From: an uncultured Paracoccaceae bacterium
GTDB lineage: Bacteria; Pseudomonadota; Alphaproteobacteria; Rhodobacterales; Rhodobacteraceae
Reading direction: 5' to 3'
Assembly (NCBI GenBank): GCA_947492475.1
Contig: CANLNM010000001.1
Span: forward strand, 558,001-622,000
DNA: 64,000 nucleotides
Position 1 is the first letter of the stretch. The number at the start of each line of letters is the position of its first letter. Of the stretch, positions 45,829 to 53,103 are shown in pieces. Under the pieces are notes generated by a model. The model ran no database searches, was not told the DNA's origin, and saw only the letters and a list, made by a program, of their open reading frames with translations. The position numbers and the translations under genes are program-made.

Positions 45829-47019
45829 ATGAGCGTGCGGGATCAATACGAAGCCTATCCCTACCCGGCCCGTGATCCAGCGGATGAAAAAAAACGTCTG
45901 GTGCAAGGGTCGCCATCGCTGCCCACCGAAATCGACCATTTTCTGTTTGATGGCAGCCGCGATTGGACACGCCCGTTGCGGGTTTTGGTTGCGGGCGGTG
46001 GCACGGGCGATGGGCTTATTCAGCTTGCGACCCTGCTGACCAAGGCCAATCGCCCTTATCAAATTGTCTATGTGGATTTATCGACGTCTTCTCGGAAAAT
46101 TGCCGAAGAACGCGCGCAGATCCGCCAGTTGACAGACATCACATTTCTGACCGGCAGCCTGCTGGACGCGGCGAAACTTGGCCAATTTGACTATATCGAT
46201 TGCTGCGGTGTCTTGCATCACTTGCCTGACCCTGATGCCGGGTTTCACGCACTCAGATCTGCGCTTGCCCCCGGTGGCGGCATCGGTTTCATGGTCTATG
46301 CGCCTTATGGCCGCTCTGGTGTTTACCCTTTGCAAGACGCCTATAACGCATTGTTTTCTCAGCTATCTCCAGAAGAAAAACTAGCGGCAGCCAAATCTGT
46401 TCAGGAAAAATTGCCGGCCGGACATCCCTTTGCCAACAATCCCAATCTCGGGGATCACAAAGCCAGTGATGCGGGGTTTTATGACCTGTTGTTGCATTCG
46501 CAGGACCGATCCTATGATGTTGTGCAACTGACGGATGCCTTAACCCGCGCTGACCTGTCATTGGTGTCCTTTGCCACGCCCGGATTGTATCAACTTCAAC
46601 GTTTTGCCCCCCGGCCTGCGGGTATGGATGACATCACCGCAATGGCCATCGCAGAAAAGCTTAACGGCACGATCAAGACCCATGTGGCCTATGCCGTGCC
46701 CATCAGCGAAGCCCGAAATCCAGCACGACCCAACGGATCAAAACGCCCCCATATCCGGGGACCGATTACTAAAATTGCCCAAGTGGTGGCCAAAACTGGC
46801 ATGCTGGCCCTTCAGGGCCAAGATCCGCGGATCACCCTGAATATTCCGCGCGCAGCAGCACCGCTATTGGCGCGTGCAAATGGTCAGTTTACCCTGGATC
46901 AGATCCGGGCCAAATCCGGGCTGGATCCAATCCAGTTTACCATGCTCTGGACACAGGTCGACAAGGCCCTCACGCCGTGGGGGCTCTTGCACTATTCGAA
47001 CATTATCGCGTCGTTTTAG
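45829..47019 (+). CDS. Class I SAM-dependent methyltransferase with C-terminal extension
   Basis: 396 residues. Methyltransferase domain about 40-190: VLVAGGGTGDGLIQLA (motif I), VYVDLSTSSRKIAEERA, DYIDCCGVLHHLPDPDAGFHAL (post-I/II). N-terminal signature SVRDQYEAYPYPARDP recurs in a group of proteobacterial methyltransferases. The C-terminal 100 residues form a winged-helix-like segment (PLLARANGQFTLDQIRAKSG). Substrate unknown; coupled to the sulfotransferase-like gene. Ends 1 bp from the gapR stop. Confidence 0.85.
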   Translation: MSVRDQYEAYPYPARDPADEKKRLVQGSPSLPTEIDHFLFDGSRDWTRPLRVLVAGGGTGDGLIQLATLLTKANRPYQIVYVDLSTSSRKIAEERAQIRQLTDITFLTGSLLDAAKLGQFDYIDCCGVLHHLPDPDAGFHALRSALAPGGGIGFMVYAPYGRSGVYPLQDAYNALFSQLSPEEKLAAAKSVQEKLPAGHPFANNPNLGDHKASDAGFYDLLLHSQDRSYDVVQLTDALTRADLSLVSFATPGLYQLQRFAPRPAGMDDITAMAIAEKLNGTIKTHVAYAVPISEARNPARPNGSKRPHIRGPITKIAQVVAKTGMLALQGQDPRITLNIPRAAAPLLARANGQFTLDQIRAKSGLDPIQFTMLWTQVDKALTPWGLLHYSNIIASF

Positions 47020-47020
47020 C

Positions 47021-47278
47021 TCACATACCCAGTGCGGATTTGTACATATCCATCACTGCCTCTTCTTCTGCGATGTCATCTGGTTCGCGCTTACGTAGGG
47101 CTACAACCTTGCGCAAAACCTTTGTGTCATACCCGCGCCCTTTGGCTTCGGCCATCACCTCTTTTTGCTGCTCGGCGATGTCTTTCTTCTCGGCTTCCAG
47201 CCGTTCGTAACGCTCAATAAACTGGCGCAATTCATCTGCGGTGACACGGTATTGGGCGTCGGTGACGGAATCTGACAT
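47021..47278 (-). CDS. gapR: GapR-family (DUF2312) nucleoid-associated protein
   Basis: 85 residues, almost all of it DUF2312: [40 protein letters not shown], and [18 protein letters not shown]. In Caulobacter GapR binds overtwisted AT-rich DNA ahead of replication and transcription and supports cell division. Start ATG 47278. Single gene, convergent with the methyltransferase gene. Confidence 0.93.
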   Translation of the reverse strand: MSDSVTDAQYRVTADELRQFIERYERLEAEKKDIAEQQKEVMAEAKGRGYDTKVLRKVVALRKREPDDIAEEEAVMDMYKSALGM

Positions 47279-47470
47279 AGGAACCTCAAGGCTGTTTGTT
47301 TGTTTTCTTCTGTGTGTTTCCTACAATCCCATCGCATTTGCCGCAAGATGGGCAAACAAACATTCCAAATCCGCGCGGATTGTGCATCAGAACCGTTGAA
47401 AACTTGATCATCTGCGTTACATCCGATAACGCCTGCCACAGACCCAATTGCACCGTTCAAAGGACCTAAA

Positions 47471-47686
47471 ATGCAATATCTGATCTGGATTGGCGCCGCG
47501 ATCTCTGCCCTTGGACTTGCTGGGATTTTCACATCAATTTACAAGGTGAACAGCGCCCGCAAACAGGGTTTATCAGACGAAGATCTGCGCGCACGCATTC
47601 AAAAAATCCTGCCGCTGAACCTGGGATCGCTGTTTTTGTCCGTGATCGGGCTGATGATGGTCATTCTGGGCATTTCGTTTAGCTGA
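47471..47686 (+). CDS. Small membrane protein, unknown
   Basis: 71 residues with two membrane segments (about 4-22 and 49-69) flanking a charged loop (KQGLSDEDLRARIQKI). No family recognised with confidence. Upstream, 47279-47470 holds no gene, only arms GTTTGTTTG/CAAACAAAC and CCCATC/GATGGG near 47300-47360 that could form a hairpin between gapR and this gene. The gene's end overlaps the stop of the FadJ-like gene on the other strand by 8 bp. Confidence 0.6.
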   Translation: MQYLIWIGAAISALGLAGIFTSIYKVNSARKQGLSDEDLRARIQKILPLNLGSLFLSVIGLMMVILGISFS

Positions 47687-49049
47687 GCATCAATGCCCGC
47701 CGACCCAGCGCGTCAAAGCCATCGGCGTATTTCGTCGCATCCGTGACCAATTCCGGCACTGCCCAAAACGGCGCGTCTTTGGACCAATCGGCCATGTCAC
47801 GCTGCAAACGGGTCAACCCCATGATCTGTGCTGCCATCATCGGCCCGCCGCGCCAGCGCGGAAACCCAAGCCCGTGGATGGATAATGCATCGATATCAGC
47901 GCCTTTGGCGGCTTTGCGATCCTCAATCAACTTGGCGCCTTCGACCATCAATGCCGAAATGATGCGTCGCTGAATTTCGTGACCATTGGGGCCAATGCGC
48001 GCATCAACTGCCCCAAAAAGCGGACGTTCAAAACCGTAATCCACCAATGCACCATCAATGTCGCGTTCAGAATATCCGTGATCGACCAGATAATTTGCAA
48101 CCGCGCCAAACACATGCTGCAGACGCGACACGACGCCCCGCCCATCTGGATCCACAATCCGACGATTGGGCCCCTCGGCCTTCATCAGCTCTGCGCCAAT
48201 TTCGCGTTCCGCCAGAAAAACATGGCGCAAAGCGGTGGATTGCGGCCCATTCATACATTCATCGGCCGCCGCTTTTTCAAAACTCAGCCCAGCATCAAAC
48301 GGCAAAAGCAAGGCCGCCTCAACGCAATCGATAATTTTGGCCGGGGCAAGCAAAGGCGAGGTTTCAAGCGCCTTTCGCCGTCGCAGCGTTGTTTTCAGAA
48401 ACACCTCACCTTGGCTAAGATGGGTGCGAATATCACGCACGGGGCGCGGCGCGGCTCCGTTATCCATCAGCCCCATTGCATATGCAAACGCCCCCGTATG
48501 CAGATGCCCCTGCACCATTGAATCAATCAATCCAAGGGTTTGGGCCTGTTGCCCGGTGACATGTTGCCCCCCTAACATCAAATCCAATGCAGCCTCAGCG
48601 CCACATAATCGCGCCAAACGTTGGGTTGCGCCCCCTTCTGGAACAATCCCCAATGTCACCTCAGGCAAACCAAGCGTGGCCAAAGGCGATGCAACCCGGT
48701 GATGCGCCGCCAAAGCCAGCGACATGCCGCTACCCAATGTTGGCCCATGCAATCCCGCAACAACCGGATGGGGGCATGCCTCAATCAGATTACACACATC
48801 ACTAAGGCTGGGTTGGTTTTCAGACGATTTGCCCTGTGATCGGCCCATCGTGCGGATGTCATCCCCCGCCGAAAACAACTTTCCCTCAGCGATCAGGGTC
48901 ACGGCTTTGACGTCTGGATGGGTTTCGATTTTCTTGAAAACCTCAAACAACCCGGACAACACATCTGGTTCCAGCGCATTCACCGGCGGATTGGCCAGCG
49001 TCACAATAGCGATACCGCCCCGAATTCTGAATTTTACCAGTTTAGCCAC
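47679..49049 (-). CDS. FadJ/FadB-like protein lacking the NAD-binding domain
   Basis: 456 residues, far short of the about 700 of FadB/FadJ. The N-terminal enoyl-CoA hydratase/isomerase domain (1-190) is present with the oxyanion segment LFSAGDDIRTMG, but the first catalytic glutamate position (GGGxEL in family) reads GSGMSLAL, i.e. serine; the second, PEVTLGIVPEGGATQRL, keeps its glutamate. The C terminus has 3-hydroxyacyl-CoA dehydrogenase C-domain features (VDHGYSERDIDGALVDYGF, HGLGFPRWRGGPMM). No GxGxxG Rossmann motif lies between. So dehydrogenase activity is not expected; isomerase or hydratase activity on CoA esters is possible. Follows the ArsR gene by 32 bp. Confidence 0.85.
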   Translation of the reverse strand: MAKLVKFRIRGGIAIVTLANPPVNALEPDVLSGLFEVFKKIETHPDVKAVTLIAEGKLFSAGDDIRTMGRSQGKSSENQPSLSDVCNLIEACPHPVVAGLHGPTLGSGMSLALAAHHRVASPLATLGLPEVTLGIVPEGGATQRLARLCGAEAALDLMLGGQHVTGQQAQTLGLIDSMVQGHLHTGAFAYAMGLMDNGAAPRPVRDIRTHLSQGEVFLKTTLRRRKALETSPLLAPAKIIDCVEAALLLPFDAGLSFEKAAADECMNGPQSTALRHVFLAEREIGAELMKAEGPNRRIVDPDGRGVVSRLQHVFGAVANYLVDHGYSERDIDGALVDYGFERPLFGAVDARIGPNGHEIQRRIISALMVEGAKLIEDRKAAKGADIDALSIHGLGFPRWRGGPMMAAQIMGLTRLQRDMADWSKDAPFWAVPELVTDATKYADGFDALGRRALMLS

Positions 49050-49081
49050 AATTAATTACCTTTTCACAGACCCTTAGCCCA

Positions 49082-49411
49082 TTAATGAGAGGATACGCCC
49101 TCTGGGCAAAATACTTCGTAAACGCGTTCCAAAATAGGAATGACGCGCGGATCGGCCAATGCATATCGAATGATGCGCCCATCTCGGTTGGCCTGAACCA
49201 ACCCTTCGCTACGCAACCGCGCCAATTGCCCGGACACATAGGATTGGCTGGCCCCCAGCACAATTTCCAATTCCCCCACACTGCGTTCACCCGGCACCAA
49301 GGCACACATCAATCGCAATCGCGACGGGTTCGACAGCGCCTTTAGCAATGTGGCGGCTTCGTCTGCTGCGGCGGCAATGACCGCATCGGGAATAATAAAA
49401 TCTTCAGGCAT
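49082..49411 (-). CDS. ArsR-family BigR/SqrR-like sulfide/persulfide-responsive repressor
   Basis: 109 residues from ATG 49411, preceded by a perfect AGGAGG; a GTG at 49426 would put the two cysteines at 41 and 107, the SqrR/BigR numbering. HTH: LKALSNPSRLRLMCALV, GELEIVLGASQSYVSGQLARL (recognition helix), wing EGLVQANRDGRIIRYAL. The two cysteines, in RLMC and in EVFC, are the pair that forms a tetrasulfide or disulfide in BigR/SqrR. Divergent from the persulfide dioxygenase-like gene, with a palindrome between them. Confidence 0.85.
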   Translation of the reverse strand: MPEDFIIPDAVIAAAADEAATLLKALSNPSRLRLMCALVPGERSVGELEIVLGASQSYVSGQLARLRSEGLVQANRDGRIIRYALADPRVIPILERVYEVFCPEGVSSH

Positions 49412-49446
49412 GGGCCTCCTGCTCACTGGAATTGCCGCAAAATAAA

Positions 49447-49468
49447 AACATTTTAATATTGAAATGTT
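49447..49468. promoter_or_regulatory. Near-perfect 22-bp palindrome, candidate BigR/SqrR operator
   Basis: AACATTTTAAT (49447-49457) and its partner ATTGAAATGTT (49458-49468) form a palindrome around central AATATT with one mismatched pair. It lies midway between the divergent starts at 49411 and 49510, in AT-rich DNA, where BigR-type operators are known to lie. Repressing both directions from one site fits the module. Confidence 0.75.
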
Positions 49469-49509
49469 TCTGCGGCCAGCCTATTTTTGTCATCAAAGGA
49501 GAAATCATC

Positions 49510-50373
49510 ATGTCCCCTATCGTAAAAGCTTTCTTCGACAACGCAACCAACACTGTGTCTTATGTGGTGCGCGATCCACAGGGCAACCAATGCGCCATCA
49601 TCGATTCCGTGCTGGATTTCGACTATGCCTCTGGACGCACCGACACGGCATCGGCAGATCAGGTGATCGATTGGGTGCGCGATCAGGATCTGGATGTCAC
49701 ATGGATATTGGAAACACATGTGCATGCCGACCACCTTTCTGCAGCGCCCTATATTCAACAACGCGTCGGTGGTAAAATTGGCATCGGGGATCAGATCACC
49801 GTGATCCAGGACACATTCGGAAAAGTGTTCAACGAAGGCACCGAATTTCAACGTGATGGCAGCCAGTTCGATCAGCTCTTTGTCCAAGGCGATACATTTG
49901 AAATCGGATCGCTCACAGGGCGGGTTTTACACACGCCCGGCCACACGCCGGCCTGCCTGACCTATGTGATCGCAGATACTGCGTTTGTCGGCGACACGAT
50001 GTTTATGCCCGATTTTGGCACTGCGCGGTGTGATTTCCCCGGCGGATCCTCGGAAATGCTGTTTGCATCGATCCAAAAAATCCTTGCTCTGCCGGACGCC
50101 ACCAGAATTTTTGTCGGGCACGACTACAAAGCGCCCGGGCGGGATGATTTTGCGTGGGAAACCACCGTGGCGGAACAAAAGGCGGCCAATATCCACGTCG
50201 GCGAAGGCAAAAACAAAGCCGCATTTGTGGAAATGCGCGACGCGCGGGATGCGACTTTGGCGATGCCAAAACTGATCATCCCATCGCTTCAGGTTAATAT
50301 GCGCGCAGGCCAAATGCCCCCCGAAGACGAACAAGGTGACGTGTTTCTAAAGGTGCCGGTTAACAAGATATAA
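49510..50373 (+). CDS. blh: Metallo-beta-lactamase-fold persulfide dioxygenase-like hydrolase (Blh type)
   Basis: 287 residues from ATG 49510, preceded by AAGGAG; the open frame upstream is excluded. Metal ligands: THVHADHLSAA (HxHxDH) near residue 70, then GHTP region (TPGHTPACLTYV) and GHDY near the end. The family oxidises glutathione persulfide to sulfite in sulfide detoxification. It is the first gene of the divergent operon. A small hairpin (GGCCT/AGGCC) follows its stop near 50383-50398. Confidence 0.88.
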   Translation: MSPIVKAFFDNATNTVSYVVRDPQGNQCAIIDSVLDFDYASGRTDTASADQVIDWVRDQDLDVTWILETHVHADHLSAAPYIQQRVGGKIGIGDQITVIQDTFGKVFNEGTEFQRDGSQFDQLFVQGDTFEIGSLTGRVLHTPGHTPACLTYVIADTAFVGDTMFMPDFGTARCDFPGGSSEMLFASIQKILALPDATRIFVGHDYKAPGRDDFAWETTVAEQKAANIHVGEGKNKAAFVEMRDARDATLAMPKLIIPSLQVNMRAGQMPPEDEQGDVFLKVPVNKI

Positions 50374-50452
50374 CAAGGGCCTATCGCAAGGCCGTCATAG
50401 AATGGCCAGCGCAACAAAACGCCCCAAATACCCGTCGCATAAAGGAGAGAAC

Positions 50453-50878
50453 ATGCAAACGGACTGGATTTACGGCCTCATCGGAGGCGGCTTGATCGGT
50501 GTGGCGGCGGCCATCTATTTGCTGGTCAATGGCCGGATCATGGGCGCGTCAGGGATTATCGGCGGCGTTGTGGATGGCTCTGCAAAAGATCAAACGTCTG
50601 AACGGATCGCATTTATCGCCGGGCTGGTTGGCATCCCAACGGTGATTGCGTTGTTGATGGGCGGGGCTGAAACGCATGCCACGCAAAATCTAGCGATCAT
50701 CATTGCCGCGGGCCTGTTGGTTGGTATCGGCACACGGATCGCAAATGGCTGCACCAGTGGGCATGGCGTCTGCGGTATCTCTCGTTTTTCGCTGCGTGGC
50801 ATGGTTGCAACCGTGTTTTACATCGGTGCGGGTGGGTTGATCATGATCCTGTTCCGCCATGTTTTGGGGCTAATCTAA
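50453..50878 (+). CDS. YeeE/YedE-family sulfur transporter, N-terminal half (PmpA-like)
   Basis: 141 residues from ATG 50453 with AAAGGAG upstream. Three to four membrane segments and the conserved CTSGHGVCGI motif near residue 103, typical of YeeE/YedE sulfur-compound carriers. The next gene supplies the other half, so the transporter is split into two subunits, as in PmpA/PmpB next to sulfide-response regulators. Expected substrates are thiosulfate or persulfide-like sulfur species. Confidence 0.85.
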   Translation: MQTDWIYGLIGGGLIGVAAAIYLLVNGRIMGASGIIGGVVDGSAKDQTSERIAFIAGLVGIPTVIALLMGGAETHATQNLAIIIAAGLLVGIGTRIANGCTSGHGVCGISRFSLRGMVATVFYIGAGGLIMILFRHVLGLI

Positions 50879-51309
50879 TGCGCAAAATTTTTGCTTTTAT
50901 CGCCGGTGGTTTATTTGGCACCGGGCTTTTGATTTCAGGGATGACCGACACTCTCAAAGTGCAGGGCTGGCTGGATGTTTTTGGCGACTGGGACCCGACA
51001 TTGGCCTTTGTTATGGGCGGGGCGATCATCCCTATGGCAATCGCTTGGCGGTTCACTGCAGGGCGCAATCCGGCGCTGGGTGGTTTGTTTCCCCCCAAAC
51101 CAAAGGCAGAACTGGGCCGCAATCTGGTTGTGGGGTCTATTCTGTTTGGCATGGGCTGGGGATTGGCCGGTCTGTGCCCCGGGCCCGCCATTGCATCCCT
51201 GTCTTTTGGTGGGCTTAGCGGGATCGTGTTTGTGGTTGCCATGGTTGCTGGTATGATCGCCGCGCCGCCCCTTCGGGCAAAACTCGACCAGATGCAGGCC
51301 ACTCACTAA
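50878..51309 (+). CDS. YeeE/YedE-family sulfur transporter, C-terminal half (PmpB-like)
   Basis: 143 residues, about four membrane segments; conserved GLCPGPAIA motif near residue 100, pairing with the CTSGHG motif of the previous gene. Start overlaps the upstream stop by one base (TAATG), so the halves are made in equal amounts. Confidence 0.85.
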   Translation: MRKIFAFIAGGLFGTGLLISGMTDTLKVQGWLDVFGDWDPTLAFVMGGAIIPMAIAWRFTAGRNPALGGLFPPKPKAELGRNLVVGSILFGMGWGLAGLCPGPAIASLSFGGLSGIVFVVAMVAGMIAAPPLRAKLDQMQATH

Positions 51310-51323
51310 TCAGGACGCTTTTT

Positions 51324-51770
51324 ATGAACATCAACTACCTTTCGCCGAACTATGCCGTCAGCCCCCAAATAGCGCCGGATGATGTGCCTGCCCTGGTCAA
51401 AGAAGGCTTCACCACCGTTATTTGCAACCGACCAGATGCGGAAATCCCTGCATCGATCTGCGCGCAAAATATGCGTTCCGTGGTCGAACAGGCCGGGTTG
51501 AAATTTGTCGATAACCCCTTTTCTCATCAGGATTTTTCGATGGATTTGGTCACAACCCAAGCCGCTGCGATAACGCAGGATCAAGGCAAGGTGTTTGCCT
51601 ATTGTGCGTCTGGAAACCGGTGTTCAGTTTTGTGGGCGTTTGGGCAGGCACAAGCCGGTGAACTGGATGCAGATCAGATTATCGATGCCGCTGCGCAGGC
51701 GGGATATGATCTGCGAGGCATGAAACCTCAGCTGCAAACGCTGGCGCCGTCAAAACCAAACCAAGCGTAA
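51324..51770 (+). CDS. TIGR01244-family (DUF442) phosphatase/sulfurtransferase-like protein
   Basis: 148 residues. Active-site-like loop AYCASGNRCSVLW (C-x5-R type) near residue 95, and N-terminal VSPQIAPDDVPALVKEGFTTVICNRPD. In many genomes this domain is fused to or encoded with the Blh hydrolase and is thought to act as a sulfur transferase. Its place at the end of the sulfide operon supports that. Confidence 0.85.
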   Translation: MNINYLSPNYAVSPQIAPDDVPALVKEGFTTVICNRPDAEIPASICAQNMRSVVEQAGLKFVDNPFSHQDFSMDLVTTQAAAITQDQGKVFAYCASGNRCSVLWAFGQAQAGELDADQIIDAAAQAGYDLRGMKPQLQTLAPSKPNQA

Positions 51771-51792
51771 CTTGGCCTCGTCCCGATTGGGG

Positions 51793-53007
51793 TTAGTCAT
51801 CGTCGTCAAGCGGTGGCAGCTCCATCGGGAAACCATCCCCAAGCTCTAGACCAGTGTCAGAGTCTTCAGCGCCCGCATCAGGATCAAAGTCAAGATCAAG
51901 CGCGATCCCACCGCCACCAATATCCGGTAATTCATCGGATTCCGACGGCGCGTCATCCATGTCACCGATATCCAGCGGCATCGCGGCGGGCATATCTGGG
52001 TCAGGCAGATCGATACCGGTATCGTTGCCTGGATCAAACGCCCCCATTTCCATTGCCATTTCTGGCCCTGCATCAGCGGCCATCATCCCACCAGCTTCTA
52101 GCAATCCGGCGCCACCTCCGGGGGAAACGTCATGCATTTCCGGTGTTTCAGGATCCTCGATCCGAATGGCGCACATACCATTGACCTGCCCCAACCGACC
52201 ACGTGCAATTGTACGGCCATCCGAATCCGTCAACTTCAGATCTGTAACCTTACATCCATGGAGCGGCAGGACCTGCCCCACTTCGAATGATTCCGCATCC
52301 TTCAGCGTGAGCCGCATTTTGTGCAACACCGCGTGCAATTGCGTCGGCGCGGTTGAAACGACGCCGGTCAATTCCTGCTGCCAACCGGTTGGCGCATTGT
52401 TTTCGCCCACATATTCGACCTCAGGGGGCAATGCCTGCGCAAGTGTCAGTTCCCCGTGCCGATCCCCTGCCCCAACGTCCAAGGCAATGCGCACAAACCG
52501 ATATTTTACGGATTCAAGCATCAAACTGGCGGCGCGTGGATCTTGAATTCGCGCCTTGGAACGGACCAGATCAAGCCAGCCAATCAGTTCTGACTCATCT
52601 GCATTGCTGCTGACGTCACGCACAAATGTGTCCACCACGGGTCCACACAGCGCTGCATCCACAGCAGAAACGGCGCGTTCGCTGGCGGGACCATTGCCCA
52701 ATCGACCCATAGTTTGCATTTCGACAATTGCGGTGCGCAGTTGCAAATCCATTGCGCTGACGCCGCTCGGACGTCCCCGGATCGCAAGGCAAATCAGCAA
52801 ATCATCCGCATTCAGGCGCGATATAACCTCAGCCAGAGATAAGATTTCGACCTGAACATTGGTCACCGTCACCAACAGACCCGCCGCACGTTCAGCCGCA
52901 CGTTCCCATCCCAACCGCAATAGTCGCGTTGGGGAATTGGCAGATTCCTCGTTTACTCTGTCCTGAGTCGACGCCATCTGCCCGAGAATCGATTGTCCAC
53001 CGTCCAT
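51793..53007 (-). CDS. FliM/SpoA-like protein with acidic C-terminal tail
   Basis: 404 residues. Residues about 30-210 resemble the middle of FliM-type motor switch proteins; residues about 210-290 form a SpoA (FliM C-terminal/FliN) domain (LHAVLHKMRLTLKDAESFEV, LPLHGCKVTDLKLTD, ARGRLGQVNG). The last 110 residues are a low-complexity tail very rich in Asp, Met and Pro, not a usual FliM feature. No flagellar gene is adjacent; such FliM/FliN-family proteins occur in roseobacters away from the flagellar locus. Role in the motor is plausible, not shown. An internal ATG at 52977 is an alternative start. Confidence 0.7.
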   Translation of the reverse strand: MDGGQSILGQMASTQDRVNEESANSPTRLLRLGWERAAERAAGLLVTVTNVQVEILSLAEVISRLNADDLLICLAIRGRPSGVSAMDLQLRTAIVEMQTMGRLGNGPASERAVSAVDAALCGPVVDTFVRDVSSNADESELIGWLDLVRSKARIQDPRAASLMLESVKYRFVRIALDVGAGDRHGELTLAQALPPEVEYVGENNAPTGWQQELTGVVSTAPTQLHAVLHKMRLTLKDAESFEVGQVLPLHGCKVTDLKLTDSDGRTIARGRLGQVNGMCAIRIEDPETPEMHDVSPGGGAGLLEAGGMMAADAGPEMAMEMGAFDPGNDTGIDLPDPDMPAAMPLDIGDMDDAPSESDELPDIGGGGIALDLDFDPDAGAEDSDTGLELGDGFPMELPPLDDDD

Positions 53008-53055
53008 CGTTGCCCGATACTCACTTGATCTGTTCTTTCGCAGATTAATTCGCCA

Positions 53056-53071
53056 AGGTTACCAGTAACCT
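53056..53071. repeat. Perfect short inverted repeat upstream of the FliM-like gene
   Basis: AGGTTAC/GTAACCT with a 2-bp centre, 49 bp upstream of the FliM-like start and 33 bp after the kinase stop. It could be an operator (no U-run, so not a terminator). Low confidence. Confidence 0.4.
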
Positions 53072-53103
53072 AACACAATCCGGTTTCCTGCAGATCAAAT
53101 CAC

